NCBI RefSeq assembly: GCF_030285365.1
Contig: NZ_JASVDS010000010.1
Coordinates: 1-64,000, forward strand
DNA: 64,000 nt
Direction of reading: 5' to 3'
DNA from: Roseateles subflavus
Lineage (GTDB): Bacteria > Pseudomonadota > Gammaproteobacteria > Burkholderiales > Burkholderiaceae_C
In this document: positions 16,556 to 25,499 of the stretch, in pieces
How the letters are laid out: each line of letters begins with the position of its first letter
Position numbering within the stretch: position 1 is the first letter of the stretch
Program-made: the position numbers and the translations under genes
The notes under the pieces: generated by a model
Databases searched by the model: none
What the model was told of the DNA's origin: nothing
Seen by the model: the letters and a program-made list of their open reading frames with translations, nothing else

Positions 16556-19165
16556 ATGGCACTTCTTCAAGACATCCTGCGCTGGGCTACCGACGAGCTA
16601 TTGCCTTGGCAGAGCGATGCCGTTCGGCGACTGATTCAGAGGGGCACGCTCGACGAGCCCGACCTCGCTGACCTGGCCAAGATGCTCCGCGCGCATAACG
16701 GCCTCGCCGTAGTAGCTGCGCCAGCTCCCATACGACTTGCCGAAGAGCACCTGCCGGCGCCGGAGCCGAAGCAGGCAGAGCCGCTGGTGCTGACAGCACT
16801 GGAGAACCTGAAACATGTCAACCGGCTGGCCCCGAAGCAGAAGCTGGACTTCGTGGCGCGCGGTCTCACTGTCATACATGGTGACAACGGCGCGGGCAAG
16901 TCCGGCTACTCGCGCGTCATCAAAGCTGCCTGCCGCGCTCGGGTGAAGGAGGACCCGGTTCTTCCTGATGCAAGGCAGCATGAGCTGCTGCACGAGACGC
17001 CGTCGGCCACATTCATCGTCTACCAAAACAACACGGCGTACCCAGTAGCCTGGGCCGCCGACAAACCCGCGCCTGCGGAGCTGGCGTCAGTCGCCATCTT
17101 GGACACCAAGTGCGCGCGGGCCTACACCGACCAAGAGGGAGAGCTCACCTTTGCCCCGTGGGGGCTGGACATTGTCGAGAACCTGGCGCGCAACGTGTTT
17201 CCCAAGCTGACGGAGGGCGTGCAGATTGAGCTCGACGCCTGCAACGCGTCGGATGCGGGCTTCGCCGACCTCAAACTTGGCGACACGGCCGTGGCGAAGT
17301 TCCTGGCAAAGCTGACGCACCTGACCACTGACGCGGAGGCCGAAGCTGCTGCAGCCTTCAGCCCAGAGGACGCAGAGCGCTTGGCCTTCCTAACAGAGGC
17401 ACTTGCAGAGAAGTCACCTGCCGAACGTGCAAAATCTTTGCGGGACCAGGCTGCGCGGTTGCGAACGCTGGTTGCCGCTTTGGAAACGGCTGGGCTGTCG
17501 GTCGGAGACGCTGAAGTGCAACGGCTGCAGTCGCTCGACGGTGCACTAATTGTGGCGTTGCAAGCCGAGCAAGCTGCGGCGGCGCGCATGCGTGGCGACG
17601 GCCAAATGCTGGCCGGCACCGGCGAGGCTGCGTGGGAATCGTTGTATTCGGCCGCTGCCGCCTTTGTGGCCCAGCACGAGCATTCGGTGGAGGCCGGTGC
17701 ACCATGCCCGTTGTGCCAGTCGCCACTCGACGAAGGCGCCGCCGCGCGACTTGGTCGATTCGCAGCCTACGTTGCTGACAGCGCCAGCGCGCAAGCTACC
17801 CAGCAGCGCGAAATCCAGCAGCAGGAGCTTGTCCGACTGCGCGCGCTTACCTGCGATCCAAATCTCGACGCCGTCACCGTTTCCGCGGTGGGCGATGCCG
17901 ACGCCAAGTGGGCCGCTCAGCGCAGCGCTTTTGTGGAGGAACTTCAAGCTCGGCGCGACTGGCTAGTACGTGCCCTGGCAGAGACTCACGACTGGTCCCA
18001 TTGCCCCGCCGTCGACGCTGATGTGACTACCGTCCCGAACAGGCTTATCGCCGTGCATGAGGCAGCTGCGCTGGCCTTCGACGCTATCAAGGACGCCGGC
18101 GCGAAGGTCAAGCTGGAAACCGAAGCGGCAGAGCTTTCCTCACGGCATCAACTCTCCCTGCGTAGGGAGGCTCTGCTTGCCTTGCTGGCCGCTAAGCGAA
18201 AGGCACACGCACTCGGCATCTGCCTGGCTCAGCTCAGGACTAAGCCAATCTCGGACAAGGCGGGCCAGCTCGCCAGCGGAGCCATCACGAAACAGCTCGG
18301 CGAAGCTCTGAACGATGAGTTCGAGCGGCTTGGCGTCGCGCACCTGCAGGCAAAGCTGAAGGCCCGCAATGACAAGGGCAAGCCCAAGGTCAAGCTTGTC
18401 CTCGGGCTGCCGAGCTTCGACAAGCCCGAGCAGATTCTTAGTGAGGGCGAGCAACGCGTCATCGCCATTGCATCCTTCTTCGCTGAGTTGAAGGCGAGCG
18501 GTCATCGTGGGCCGGCAGTGTTCGACGACCCCGTGTCGTCCTTGGACCACCAACGACGACAGAGCGTGGCCTTGCGCCTTGTCGAGGAAGCGGCCCACCG
18601 TCAGGTAATCGTCTTCACGCACGACACCATCTTTTTGGCCGAGTTGATGGTCGCTCTTGAGCAGGCCCCAGCGGTGAGTAGCTTGTTCTGGCATCTGACC
18701 TACAGCCAAGCCCAAGCTGGATACGTGAACGAGGGTCTGCCCTGGCAGCATCTGAAGACGACAGACCGCATAGATGCGATGGAGAAGTGGTCTCGCCAGT
18801 TTGAGGCGAATGAGCAGACCCTTACCAACGACAAGTTGGACGAGACCGTACGTCAAATCTACGGAAAGTTGCGGGAGGTCATCGAGCGCGGGGTTGAGGA
18901 GGTTGTATTTGCCGGTGTCCTGAGTCGGTACAACGACTACGTGCGCGTGCCCAACATCATCGATACCGTAGGTCTCCAGGCCGCCGAATGCGAACCGCTG
19001 CAGCGCCTGTATAAGAAGGCCGGTGACATCCTTCAAGGCCACGACAAGTCGGGGGCGCGCGGTCTGCCTCGGCCCTCGGCCGCTAACGTCAAGGCCGACA
19101 TCGCCGAGCTTCGGGCCGCTCTCCAATCTATCCGAGACCGTAGGAAGGCGGCGAAGGCGACCTGA
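16556..19165 (+). CDS. Rad50/RloC-like ABC ATPase, possible defence protein
   Basis: 869 residues, start supported by a strong AGGGAGGG site. Walker A is HGDNGAGKSGYSR (residues 108-120). A long helical, Ala/Glu-rich middle is broken by CPLC (Cys384, Cys387), a zinc-hook-like motif. Signature LSEGEQRVIAIAS (from 628), Walker B AVFDDPVSSLDH (about 655-666) and switch VIVFTHD follow, so this is an SMC/Rad50-type ABC ATPase. The C-terminal 150 residues hold R-x3-E (Arg773, Glu777) and a later His-Asp at 829-830, an order that recalls the Arg/Glu/His set of PrrC and RloC anticodon nucleases, although the spacing is wider. It stands alone between the integron and tniQ genes. Defence cargo is an inference; no HNH, nuclease or methylase partner is present. 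Confidence 0.75.
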   Translation: MALLQDILRWATDELLPWQSDAVRRLIQRGTLDEPDLADLAKMLRAHNGLAVVAAPAPIRLAEEHLPAPEPKQAEPLVLTALENLKHVNRLAPKQKLDFVARGLTVIHGDNGAGKSGYSRVIKAACRARVKEDPVLPDARQHELLHETPSATFIVYQNNTAYPVAWAADKPAPAELASVAILDTKCARAYTDQEGELTFAPWGLDIVENLARNVFPKLTEGVQIELDACNASDAGFADLKLGDTAVAKFLAKLTHLTTDAEAEAAAAFSPEDAERLAFLTEALAEKSPAERAKSLRDQAARLRTLVAALETAGLSVGDAEVQRLQSLDGALIVALQAEQAAAARMRGDGQMLAGTGEAAWESLYSAAAAFVAQHEHSVEAGAPCPLCQSPLDEGAAARLGRFAAYVADSASAQATQQREIQQQELVRLRALTCDPNLDAVTVSAVGDADAKWAAQRSAFVEELQARRDWLVRALAETHDWSHCPAVDADVTTVPNRLIAVHEAAALAFDAIKDAGAKVKLETEAAELSSRHQLSLRREALLALLAAKRKAHALGICLAQLRTKPISDKAGQLASGAITKQLGEALNDEFERLGVAHLQAKLKARNDKGKPKVKLVLGLPSFDKPEQILSEGEQRVIAIASFFAELKASGHRGPAVFDDPVSSLDHQRRQSVALRLVEEAAHRQVIVFTHDTIFLAELMVALEQAPAVSSLFWHLTYSQAQAGYVNEGLPWQHLKTTDRIDAMEKWSRQFEANEQTLTNDKLDETVRQIYGKLREVIERGVEEVVFAGVLSRYNDYVRVPNIIDTVGLQAAECEPLQRLYKKAGDILQGHDKSGARGLPRPSAANVKADIAELRAALQSIRDRRKAAKAT

Positions 19166-19403
19166 GCCGTCCATGCGACTCGGGAGCAGAAAGTCCTCGG
19201 ATCTCAGGCCCGCTTGCTTGATCCAGCTCTGCACGCGTTACGGGTCGCTCATGTGGGCACGACGTTTGAGCCGCGGTCGACCGACTGGTGCTGGAGGTTA
19301 AGCAGCCGGCCAGAGCCAGCGGCGTCTAATGACCGGTCTGCGTGGTCACTGACGTTCAGGCGGAGCACTGTGAAGGACCGAGGTCAGCCTAATGCAGCCC
19401 CGA

Positions 19404-19466
19404 CCCCGCTCGATCTCGTCCAGGAGTCGCTTCCCGGGTTAGCGGCGACCTGTTCATCGAGCGGGG
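19404..19466. repeat. Inverted repeat, 11-bp arms
   Basis: CCCCGCTCGAT (19404-19414) and ATCGAGCGGGG (19456-19466) are perfect complements around 41 bases. The role is unknown; no T-tract follows, so it is not an obvious terminator. Confidence 0.5.
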
Positions 19467-19490
19467 CTCCATGAAGGGCCCTTTGAATCA

Positions 19491-19727
19491 TCATCCAACT
19501 CCGTGCGCATTGATGCGGTACTGCTGCAGGAAGTGCGCTGCCTTTGCTGCGCGAACTCGTTCCACCAACTGGGTGGCCTTCTGCGCGCCAGCATCGGTCA
19601 GCCGAGTTGCTTTAACTGACGCCAAGAAGCGAGCTCGCTCAGCCTTGGCAGCGCGAAGGCGCTTCACAGCGAGCTTGGAAAGACGCTGTCTAGCGAGTCT
19701 TTTGGCCGAAGACTTTGATGTCACCAT
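19491..19727 (-). CDS. Possible small basic protein
   Basis: 78 residues, very rich in Lys, Arg and Ala (KSSAKRLARQRLSKLAVKR; RVRAAKAAHFLQQYR) and predicted helical. There is no clear ribosome site. It lies alone between the ATPase and tniQ genes. It could be a nucleic-acid-binding protein or a chance frame; support is weak. Confidence 0.3.
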   Translation of the reverse strand: MVTSKSSAKRLARQRLSKLAVKRLRAAKAERARFLASVKATRLTDAGAQKATQLVERVRAAKAAHFLQQYRINAHGVG

Positions 19728-19897
19728 GTTTCGAGTCTAGGTCGATATGCCTTGAAATGGGCTGCTGCCGGTTTGGCATCATTCCCGTGGGATCAGCACA
19801 GCCATCATCGGGCGCCCTTCTGGCGGACTGACATGGGGCTGGTGTAGCCCTTCAGCAGGTGAGTGGTGATGCGAGCGTTGTCGGCACTAGGGGGCCT

Positions 19898-20626
19898 CTA
19901 TGCTCGCCTCGGAATCAGTCCGTTCTGGTCCACACTTCGAAGTGCCTTCAGTGATCTGACGGCGGTCTGTCCTTCGACGCGAAACCAGCCGTGATACAGC
20001 GCTGATAGGACGGCTCTTCCGTTGCCAAGTCGGGCCTTCTCCCAATCATTGCTGTCGCTTGCAGAGGGGCGCAGCAGTTGAGGCTCGCCGTCGGCGAGCG
20101 AGCCAGCGCATCGACGGCAGGCATCCAACTCCGCAATTCCCTTGCCAGTCGGGCCCGCATGAAGCAGCGATAGCGGCAAACGAATCTTTGCCTGGCAGTG
20201 GGGGCATGCGTCCTCTAGCAGGCAGTTGTGCAATGGGCAGTGAATAAAGCAAGCAAATCGCCAGTGGATGCGGATGTGGGGCGTGCGGTCAGACTCAAGA
20301 CACAGTGGGCAGAATCGGTAGCAACTTCTCTTTCGCTCGTTGAGGAGCAGCCGATCGGGCGAGATGCCCGTTTGCTTGAACCCAGCCATTACGCGTCGAG
20401 CGATCTCCAGCCTGGCAATCGCCGCTACGCCCTTCGGCAGACCGAAGGGATACATGGAGGGGAACAGTAAGTCGAGGTCTCCTACGACGGGCCAACCCAG
20501 ATGCTCCGCGATGTGCCGCACCGAGGTGCCCTGCCTCAAGGCAGTACGAGTGAGCCAAGATGCGGGGGTCTCGAAGTCGATAGCTTGGCAAACCTCCACA
20601 AGTTCGTCGAATCGCTTCGGATTCAT
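19898..20626 (-). CDS. tniQ: TniQ/TnsD-family target-selection protein, second copy
   Basis: 242 residues with zinc-finger pairs typical of TniQ/TnsD: CPLC near residue 111, then HWRFACFIHCPLHNCLLEDACPHC, and a later CRRC. The upstream part has SWLTRTALRQGTSVRHIAEHLGW, a TniQ-like helix motif. TniQ proteins pick the insertion site and recruit the TnsC ATPase. The start overlaps the stop of the first tniQ gene by 4 bp, so the two are translationally coupled. It is shorter than TnsD and lacks a large C-terminal DNA-binding region. It is the last gene of the transposition operon. Confidence 0.88.
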   Translation of the reverse strand: MNPKRFDELVEVCQAIDFETPASWLTRTALRQGTSVRHIAEHLGWPVVGDLDLLFPSMYPFGLPKGVAAIARLEIARRVMAGFKQTGISPDRLLLNERKRSCYRFCPLCLESDRTPHIRIHWRFACFIHCPLHNCLLEDACPHCQAKIRLPLSLLHAGPTGKGIAELDACRRCAGSLADGEPQLLRPSASDSNDWEKARLGNGRAVLSALYHGWFRVEGQTAVRSLKALRSVDQNGLIPRRA

Positions 20627-21579
20627 GACCAGCCTTCAAACAGGTCGCCTTGCCGGTGAAGCAGCTTTCGTGAGGTTCGCCAGCGTGAAGGCAACCGTAG
20701 TCGACGTCGAAGAGTTGCCGCGGCATTGCGATCCGCCAGAGTGACTCCGCGATACGCCTGCTCAGCGAGAGAGTCTCCGCTGCTAGGAAGGAGCTTGATG
20801 CTTGGCGCTTGACCGCATTCGAGCTCAGCGAGTGCCGCAAGACCCTGTTGCAAGACGACGTCCACTGCTGAAGTTGCAAGCCATGGACCTGGCGAGTTGA
20901 GCTGGGCGCCACGCAATGCACGCGTGCCTCCTCCAAGGCATATGGCAAGGCGGTAAATCCCGTCAGCACTGAGCCCGATAAGGCCCTCGAAGGGAGATGC
21001 GGGCAGCGGTGCTTGCTGGATGGCGGCTTGCACCGTAGCGGAGAGCCACGAGCACCAGGCGAGGATCAAAGGATCTGCAACTTGGAGATTGTCCTGCGGC
21101 CTGGAGATGAAGGCTCCGCAGCGGCATACCTCAATGGCAGGGCGATGCGGCATCAGAGATCTGCCGCATTCCGCACACCGATCCACAAGCAGCAACCTGT
21201 GCACCGGGCAGGCGACGAACGCCATCAGGTCCCACTCTAGGCGCGCGAAATGCTTGTCAGCGAGGCATTCAGGGCAGACCTGCCCATAAAGAGCTCGCAC
21301 GGTCCAGTCGCTGCGCCAGCGAAGGCCGAAGAGATCCAACTCGCTCCAACGTTCGCCGGCCACTGCTGTGGGGATTCGGCAGGAAAACCAAGAGGCCGCC
21401 ACGCCAGTCAATGACTCGTAGAGCCGGGCGTCTTCCGGCGAAATGTGGCGGCGAGCAGTGCCACGGCGAAGTGCAAGAAGGTCGCGAACGTTGGCGCCGT
21501 TTGCTGTCAGGGCGCGCAGCAGATAGCCCTCTGCTGACTCAAGGGCCATCGGCTCTAGCTCAATTGCCATCGCGCTCAT
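20623..21579 (-). CDS. tniQ: TniQ-family protein, first copy
   Basis: 318 residues. It contains the TniQ signature: GYLLRALTANGANVRDLL near the N terminus, CPECLADKHFARLEWDLMAFVACPVHRLLLVDRCAECGRSL in the middle (zinc-binding CPEC, CPVH and CAEC), and a helical C terminus. The ATG directly follows the TAG of tnsC. Together with tnsC it should direct target choice. A second TniQ gene follows with a 4-bp overlap. The two are clearly different in sequence, so they may serve two target classes or form a heteromer; this is inference. Confidence 0.9.
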   Translation of the reverse strand: MSAMAIELEPMALESAEGYLLRALTANGANVRDLLALRRGTARRHISPEDARLYESLTGVAASWFSCRIPTAVAGERWSELDLFGLRWRSDWTVRALYGQVCPECLADKHFARLEWDLMAFVACPVHRLLLVDRCAECGRSLMPHRPAIEVCRCGAFISRPQDNLQVADPLILAWCSWLSATVQAAIQQAPLPASPFEGLIGLSADGIYRLAICLGGGTRALRGAQLNSPGPWLATSAVDVVLQQGLAALAELECGQAPSIKLLPSSGDSLAEQAYRGVTLADRNAAATLRRRLRLPSRWRTSRKLLHRQGDLFEGWS

Positions 21580-22539
21580 CTAGCTAGCCCAGGGGTTGCT
21601 TGAGCGGGCCGTCGATCCGAAGACGCGGTCAAAGGCCGTGGAGGCTAGCTGAACCTCCAGCTTCCTGCTTCCCGCATCAACGGCGACCAGGACCATTTCC
21701 GTGAGCAAGTCCTTGAGCGACCGAAGGTTGCCTTGGGTCGCCTGATGCAGTGCCTTCCGTTGGCGGTCGGTATCGAGGAGCGATAGGTCGACACCCGCGC
21801 ATTGCTTGATGAAGGCCTTCACTACACCTAACCAGGGTCCGGACAGCGTGAAGTTGCTGAATTCAAGCCGCACCGGACATCTGCTTGCGAGGAACGGATC
21901 GGTATCCGCGAGGCGCGCCAGGTCTGGGCCGCCGACGAGACACAGCCCTACGCGCGCCACATCCATCAATTCCGAAAAATAGTTCGTTAATGCCGTCCCG
22001 CTTCCCTGTGCTCGTCCTCCGCCATAGGATGACCTGCAAAGGTTGTGTGCTTCGTCGACAAAGATGAGGCGAGTGCCCTTTCGGCGTACCGCTTGGTATG
22101 ACAGGCCCTTCTTGACGCCGACGGTCGTGCTCGTGACCTTGGGGAAGGGGTAGTCCAGCCGACACAGTACGGCCTCAACGACAGTGCTTAACGCTACTGA
22201 ACGAGCCAAGCGAATTGATATTGCCCCCATGCCTGGATCGATCGATTTAGAAGCTGGAAGGGAGCGCTGGAAGTAGTCGATCAGCGTGGACTTCCCGCTG
22301 CCTGGAGGACCGCAAAGTAGGAGTCCCTTTGGCACGCTGAACTCGTGGCCAAGTTGGAACGTCCTGTCCATCGCGGCAAGGCCGTCCCGGAAGTCCGAGT
22401 GCGTCACAACCAGCTTGTCGATGACATGCGCCGTTCTCAATGCTTCCGCGGAGTAGGTTGTCAGCCGCCGGGCCTTGAGCTGTAGTCCGTCGTCATCGCC
22501 ATCTGGTTCTGGCTGCGTGTAGTGATCAAATGCGTTCAC
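21580..22539 (-). CDS. tnsC: TnsC/TniB-family AAA+ transposition regulator
   Basis: 319 residues. Walker A is CGPPGSGKST (76-85), Walker B RLIFVDEAHNL (about 158-168), with a sensor-like arginine-rich CPVRLEFSNF segment after it, as in TniB. TnsC/TniB ATPases polymerise on DNA and link the TniQ target complex to the TnsA-TnsB transposase. It starts 6 bp after the tnsB stop and ends against the tniQ start, forming one operon. Its length, near 320 residues, is closer to TniB than to the 555-residue TnsC of Tn7. Confidence 0.93.
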   Translation of the reverse strand: MNAFDHYTQPEPDGDDDGLQLKARRLTTYSAEALRTAHVIDKLVVTHSDFRDGLAAMDRTFQLGHEFSVPKGLLLCGPPGSGKSTLIDYFQRSLPASKSIDPGMGAISIRLARSVALSTVVEAVLCRLDYPFPKVTSTTVGVKKGLSYQAVRRKGTRLIFVDEAHNLCRSSYGGGRAQGSGTALTNYFSELMDVARVGLCLVGGPDLARLADTDPFLASRCPVRLEFSNFTLSGPWLGVVKAFIKQCAGVDLSLLDTDRQRKALHQATQGNLRSLKDLLTEMVLVAVDAGSRKLEVQLASTAFDRVFGSTARSSNPWAS

Positions 22540-22545
22540 GCGACC

Positions 22546-24546
22546 TCACAACATGGCAAAGGCTTCGAAGTCGGGGATGCTCGTGGACAGCGGAACAAGT
22601 TCATCGTCCGTGAGTAGCGGAACTGATTCGGCCGGTCGTCTCTCGAGGGGGGCTGTATCGCATTGCCTGTTCGGCAGCAGGACATGGCTCGAGGTCAGGC
22701 CTGCCATTGCACGCAGCTGGTTGCCTTTGAGGCGCTTGCCGATTACGGCTTGCGAGTTCCAGGTGTCTGCGAGTTCAGCCTTGGTGCGCATCAGGTATTC
22801 GGGAATCTGGCGGCGGGTAAGGTCACCCTTTAGCTGTGCCCGAATTGCTTTGTGCTGGACGAGGGACAAGTCTGCGGTGTACTCGGGCTGGCAGCTTGGT
22901 ACTGGAAGCCAGCCATTGCTGCGTGGGTCTTGGACATGAATCATGTTCAAGTCTTCAGGATTGAATTTGATGTTGGCCTTGAACGTCAGACCGACGTGGC
23001 GCCGGATCTGTTGCAGTTCGATGCTGTTGAAGCGCAAGTAGTTCATGACCACCCCCTCATTTCCAACCGTAAGCGACTTGCTAACGGCAACGATGATGTC
23101 CAACTCGCTGGTGCTCGTAGGGAGATTGGGTGGCAACTGCTTCTCCATTCCTTCCGAAAATCGATCGAAAGGAAGCCAAAGCTTCCGTTCATTCGGTTCG
23201 AATGGATGGATGTCTACAAAGGCCTTCTGGAGCCCGCTGCACAAAGCACTGAAGGTGATTGCCGCTGACTTGTCTGGGTTCGCTGGCAAGTAGTTGTCCA
23301 GCCGCTTCTCTACCCGCCCTTGAGAGGGAAGGTAGGCGCACAGTGCGCCAAGTGCGCGTTCGACAAAGGGCTTGAGCCAAGGCTGGCGGACCGCGCAGAA
23401 GCGCAGGTCGGTGTTCAGATGCTGTGCGATCGCCAAGAACTGAGGGGAGTGGAACTCAAGTCCGTTGTCCACCACCATCAGTGACGGGATTCCGTAAGGC
23501 AGCCACTTTTGCTCGAGGTTCTGACCTTGGCAGTACTCGTCCTTTGGAGAAATTGCCACTTTGAGTGCAGCCAATGAACTGGCGAGACCTGTTCCCCAGA
23601 AGGAGATGAAGAAGCCTGCGACGTAGCCCGAAAATGCATCGATTAGGACGGTGATGGTTGGGCGTCCCAGCGGCATGCCGCTTATGTCGCTGATAACCAC
23701 GATGTCCAGGACTGTGTGGTCGATCTCGTACCTTTGCATCGGACGCCGAGCGTCTATGCCCTTTAAAGAGTAGCGCCACTCGTTGCGGGCGTAAGCCCTG
23801 CCGAAACGGCTGACGTCGCGCTCGTAGGGAGGTACCTCATCGATCAACCTCCGCAACGTGCTGGCGCTAATCGACATAACCGGAGTGCCGTTCTTCGCAG
23901 CTTCCCGTGCGAGTGCGGCGTCAATCTGCACATGGGTCGCAGCTGCCGTGGGCCGTGCTTGGGTGCAATAGAAGGTGCGAACCTTGTCCCGGGCAATGCG
24001 CAGGACGTTACTGTCCAGACGCTTGGGAGTGACTCTCATTGAATGACGACGAAGTAGGCTAACGATGTTGCCGCCGCTTTCCTCCCAACGTTTCATCCAT
24101 TGCATGACTGTCCAAGCGCTAGGGACCCGGGGATCCAGCATTTGCTCGGCGTCCGCACTGCCTTTGGGAATGAGGCCCTTCAAGTCGCTGACGGCGTCTT
24201 GGATCCTTCCGTACATGCCCCGACTCAGGCCCATCCGCTTCATGTGAATGACATATCGGTACCGTCGCTGCACTTCCTTTGCGTCGTGAGGCGCGAAGTC
24301 GTCCAAAGTCTTGATCAATGGCACGGCGCTGTTCGGTGCCGAAGATGCGGATATCTGATCTCCATGGACGACGACGTACTTCTTGGCGAGGATGCTTCGC
24401 TGAAGAGCTGACGGTGTCAGCGTATGGGGCGTGCCAGTGATCTGGTCGATGAAGACCAGCAGGCCGTCCTGTAGCTGGCGCTCAAGACGCCATGTGCGGT
24501 CTCCATGCCGAACGATCAGTCCGACCGTCAACGAATAGGTGCTCAT
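22546..24546 (-). CDS. tnsB: TnsB/TniA-family DDE transposase
   Basis: 666 residues. The RNase H-like core carries the DDE triad: Asp276 in YEIDHTV, Asp360 in LMVVDNGLEFHS, Glu396 in KPFVERALGALC. An N-terminal DNA-binding part (about 90-240) precedes it and a Mu-type beta-barrel C-terminal domain (about 500-590, VMNYLRFNSIELQQIRR) follows. The protein binds the transposon ends and cuts and joins the 3' strands. A GGAGGA ribosome site lies just before the start, 75 bp after tnsA. The whole reading frame is intact, so the transposase is potentially active. Confidence 0.95.
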   Translation of the reverse strand: MSTYSLTVGLIVRHGDRTWRLERQLQDGLLVFIDQITGTPHTLTPSALQRSILAKKYVVVHGDQISASSAPNSAVPLIKTLDDFAPHDAKEVQRRYRYVIHMKRMGLSRGMYGRIQDAVSDLKGLIPKGSADAEQMLDPRVPSAWTVMQWMKRWEESGGNIVSLLRRHSMRVTPKRLDSNVLRIARDKVRTFYCTQARPTAAATHVQIDAALAREAAKNGTPVMSISASTLRRLIDEVPPYERDVSRFGRAYARNEWRYSLKGIDARRPMQRYEIDHTVLDIVVISDISGMPLGRPTITVLIDAFSGYVAGFFISFWGTGLASSLAALKVAISPKDEYCQGQNLEQKWLPYGIPSLMVVDNGLEFHSPQFLAIAQHLNTDLRFCAVRQPWLKPFVERALGALCAYLPSQGRVEKRLDNYLPANPDKSAAITFSALCSGLQKAFVDIHPFEPNERKLWLPFDRFSEGMEKQLPPNLPTSTSELDIIVAVSKSLTVGNEGVVMNYLRFNSIELQQIRRHVGLTFKANIKFNPEDLNMIHVQDPRSNGWLPVPSCQPEYTADLSLVQHKAIRAQLKGDLTRRQIPEYLMRTKAELADTWNSQAVIGKRLKGNQLRAMAGLTSSHVLLPNRQCDTAPLERRPAESVPLLTDDELVPLSTSIPDFEAFAML

Positions 24547-24621
24547 CGCGCTCCTCCAAGATGAATTGGAGTGCGACGAGAGCCCTGTGCATGCGGGCGT
24601 TGCGTGCAGCCTGTCTGAGAC

Positions 24622-25350
24622 TTAAGTGCCTTCAGATGGCGGGGGAGTCCCAGTTGTATGGTTGCACTGTTGGTATGGTTGGTTGCTACCTGGCCATGGA
24701 CCACTGCCAAGCCAAGCTGCAAGTGAGAGTTGCTCATCCGCGGTTTCCTGCGTAGTGAGCCAATCCTCAGGGGCAAGTCTCAACGATGGGTCGGTGACGA
24801 GATGACGCCGGCCAACAGCATGCAGGATCAACGCTTCCCTGTAGCCTGCCGCGAGGGCGTCCTGCACAAGCACTTTTCGCTTCCGCTGAACCCAAGCGGT
24901 CAGCGCTTGGAGCGCATCATTCGGGGCTGCCCTTTTCGCTGAATCCAGGATCTCTGTCGCCCGCGCAATTCGTTCCTCGGTCACGTGCTCATCCGTGCAG
25001 ACGTAGTAGTTCATTTGCTTGGCCTGCAGCAAGGCGGCGCAAGCATTGAACTTCGACACGTGGTCAGTAACAAATTTCTGCGGCTTGACCTCGACTATGG
25101 CCTTTACGTCGTCCACTAGAGTCAAACCGAGATCCGGGATGTGAGAGCGCGCTTGGTCATCGTCGATGTACGCCAGCGTCGTCGGCTGATGCTGAATGTG
25201 CCTCACGAGAGGGCACATAAGCAGAACCTTGATCACCCCTGCTTCTAGATCGGACTCATGATGAATCGGCGAGTCTTGGAACCAAGTGGCGCTAATCGAA
25301 CCGACGCTGCGGTGGTTCGACCGATGAATGACCTGACGTGCTGGTTTCAT
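24622..25350 (-). CDS. tnsA: TnsA-family endonuclease
   Basis: 242 residues from the ATG at 25350. The open frame extends to 25785, but that part is read in another frame by the gp16-like gene and does not look like TnsA. The nuclease core reads HESDLEAGVIKVLL, then IPDLGLTLVDDVKAIVEVKPQ: Glu36, Asp73, Glu87 and Lys89 fit the PD-(D/E)xK residues of TnsA. TnsA cuts the 5' strands, so with TnsB the element should move by cut-and-paste. The C-terminal third (helical, EILDSAKRAAPNDALQALTAWVQ) corresponds to the TnsC-binding region of TnsA by position. No good ribosome site was seen; a structured segment lies just upstream. Confidence 0.88.
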   Translation of the reverse strand: MKPARQVIHRSNHRSVGSISATWFQDSPIHHESDLEAGVIKVLLMCPLVRHIQHQPTTLAYIDDDQARSHIPDLGLTLVDDVKAIVEVKPQKFVTDHVSKFNACAALLQAKQMNYYVCTDEHVTEERIARATEILDSAKRAAPNDALQALTAWVQRKRKVLVQDALAAGYREALILHAVGRRHLVTDPSLRLAPEDWLTTQETADEQLSLAAWLGSGPWPGSNQPYQQCNHTTGTPPPSEGT

Positions 25351-25391
25351 GCCCGAGTATTGGCAATACAAAGCCACCCCGACCGGTGGCC

Positions 25392-25499
25392 GGGGGCTTG
25401 ACGTCGTGCGCAAGAGGGTAGAAACTAAAGGTGCTAACTTGGTTGTTTCTACAGCCCCTAAGCGCCGATCTGTCGAAAGACGGGTCGGCGTTTTTGTTT
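25392..25499 (+). ncRNA. Candidate structured RNA opposite the tnsA leader
   Basis: On the plus strand GGGGCT (25393-25398) pairs with AGCCCC (25453-25458). Inside it GTAGAAAC (25418-25425) pairs with GTTTCTAC (25445-25452), both perfect. A 12-bp stem with a GAAA loop and a T-run follows. The block is gene-free, and the terminator gives a strand: plus, opposite to tnsA. A third GTTTCTAC lies at 25496-25503. It could be an antisense regulator of tnsA or an element-specific RNA. No promoter was confirmed. Confidence 0.4.
25463..25499 (+). terminator. Intrinsic terminator with GAAA tetraloop
   Basis: CGCCGATCTGTC (25463-25474) pairs with GACGGGTCGGCG (25479-25490), with two G-U pairs and a GAAA loop, followed by TTTTTGTTT. 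It is strong on the plus strand only, where no protein gene precedes it. Confidence 0.75.

Noticed and set aside
16343-16570. Minus-strand frame with RLKPVGLALLEQMAIDKAA
   Set aside because: No ribosome site, overlaps the start of the ATPase gene, no recognised family.
19257-19303. attC-like segment GACGTTTGAGCC ... GGTTAAGC beyond the ATPase gene
   Set aside because: Only 47 bp long and one core box departs from RYYYAAC in two places; it may be a relic, but it does not meet the pattern of the eleven true sites.
19387-19444. GCCTAAT ... GTTAGCG pair suggesting another attC
   Set aside because: The core boxes are imperfect and the inner arms do not pair as an attC; overlaps a different inverted repeat.
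16175-19900. Left end of the Tn7-like element
   Set aside because: I looked for TGTCGAAG and the ACTCAAYGAA repeats in reverse orientation in the gaps at 8.7-9.1, 14.8-15.1, 16.2-16.5 and 19.2-19.9 kb and found no convincing copy.
25048-25068. Copy of TTGAACTTCGACACGTGG resembling the transposon terminus inside tnsA
   Set aside because: It encodes the conserved tnsA reading frame and has no neighbouring repeats, so it is taken as chance.
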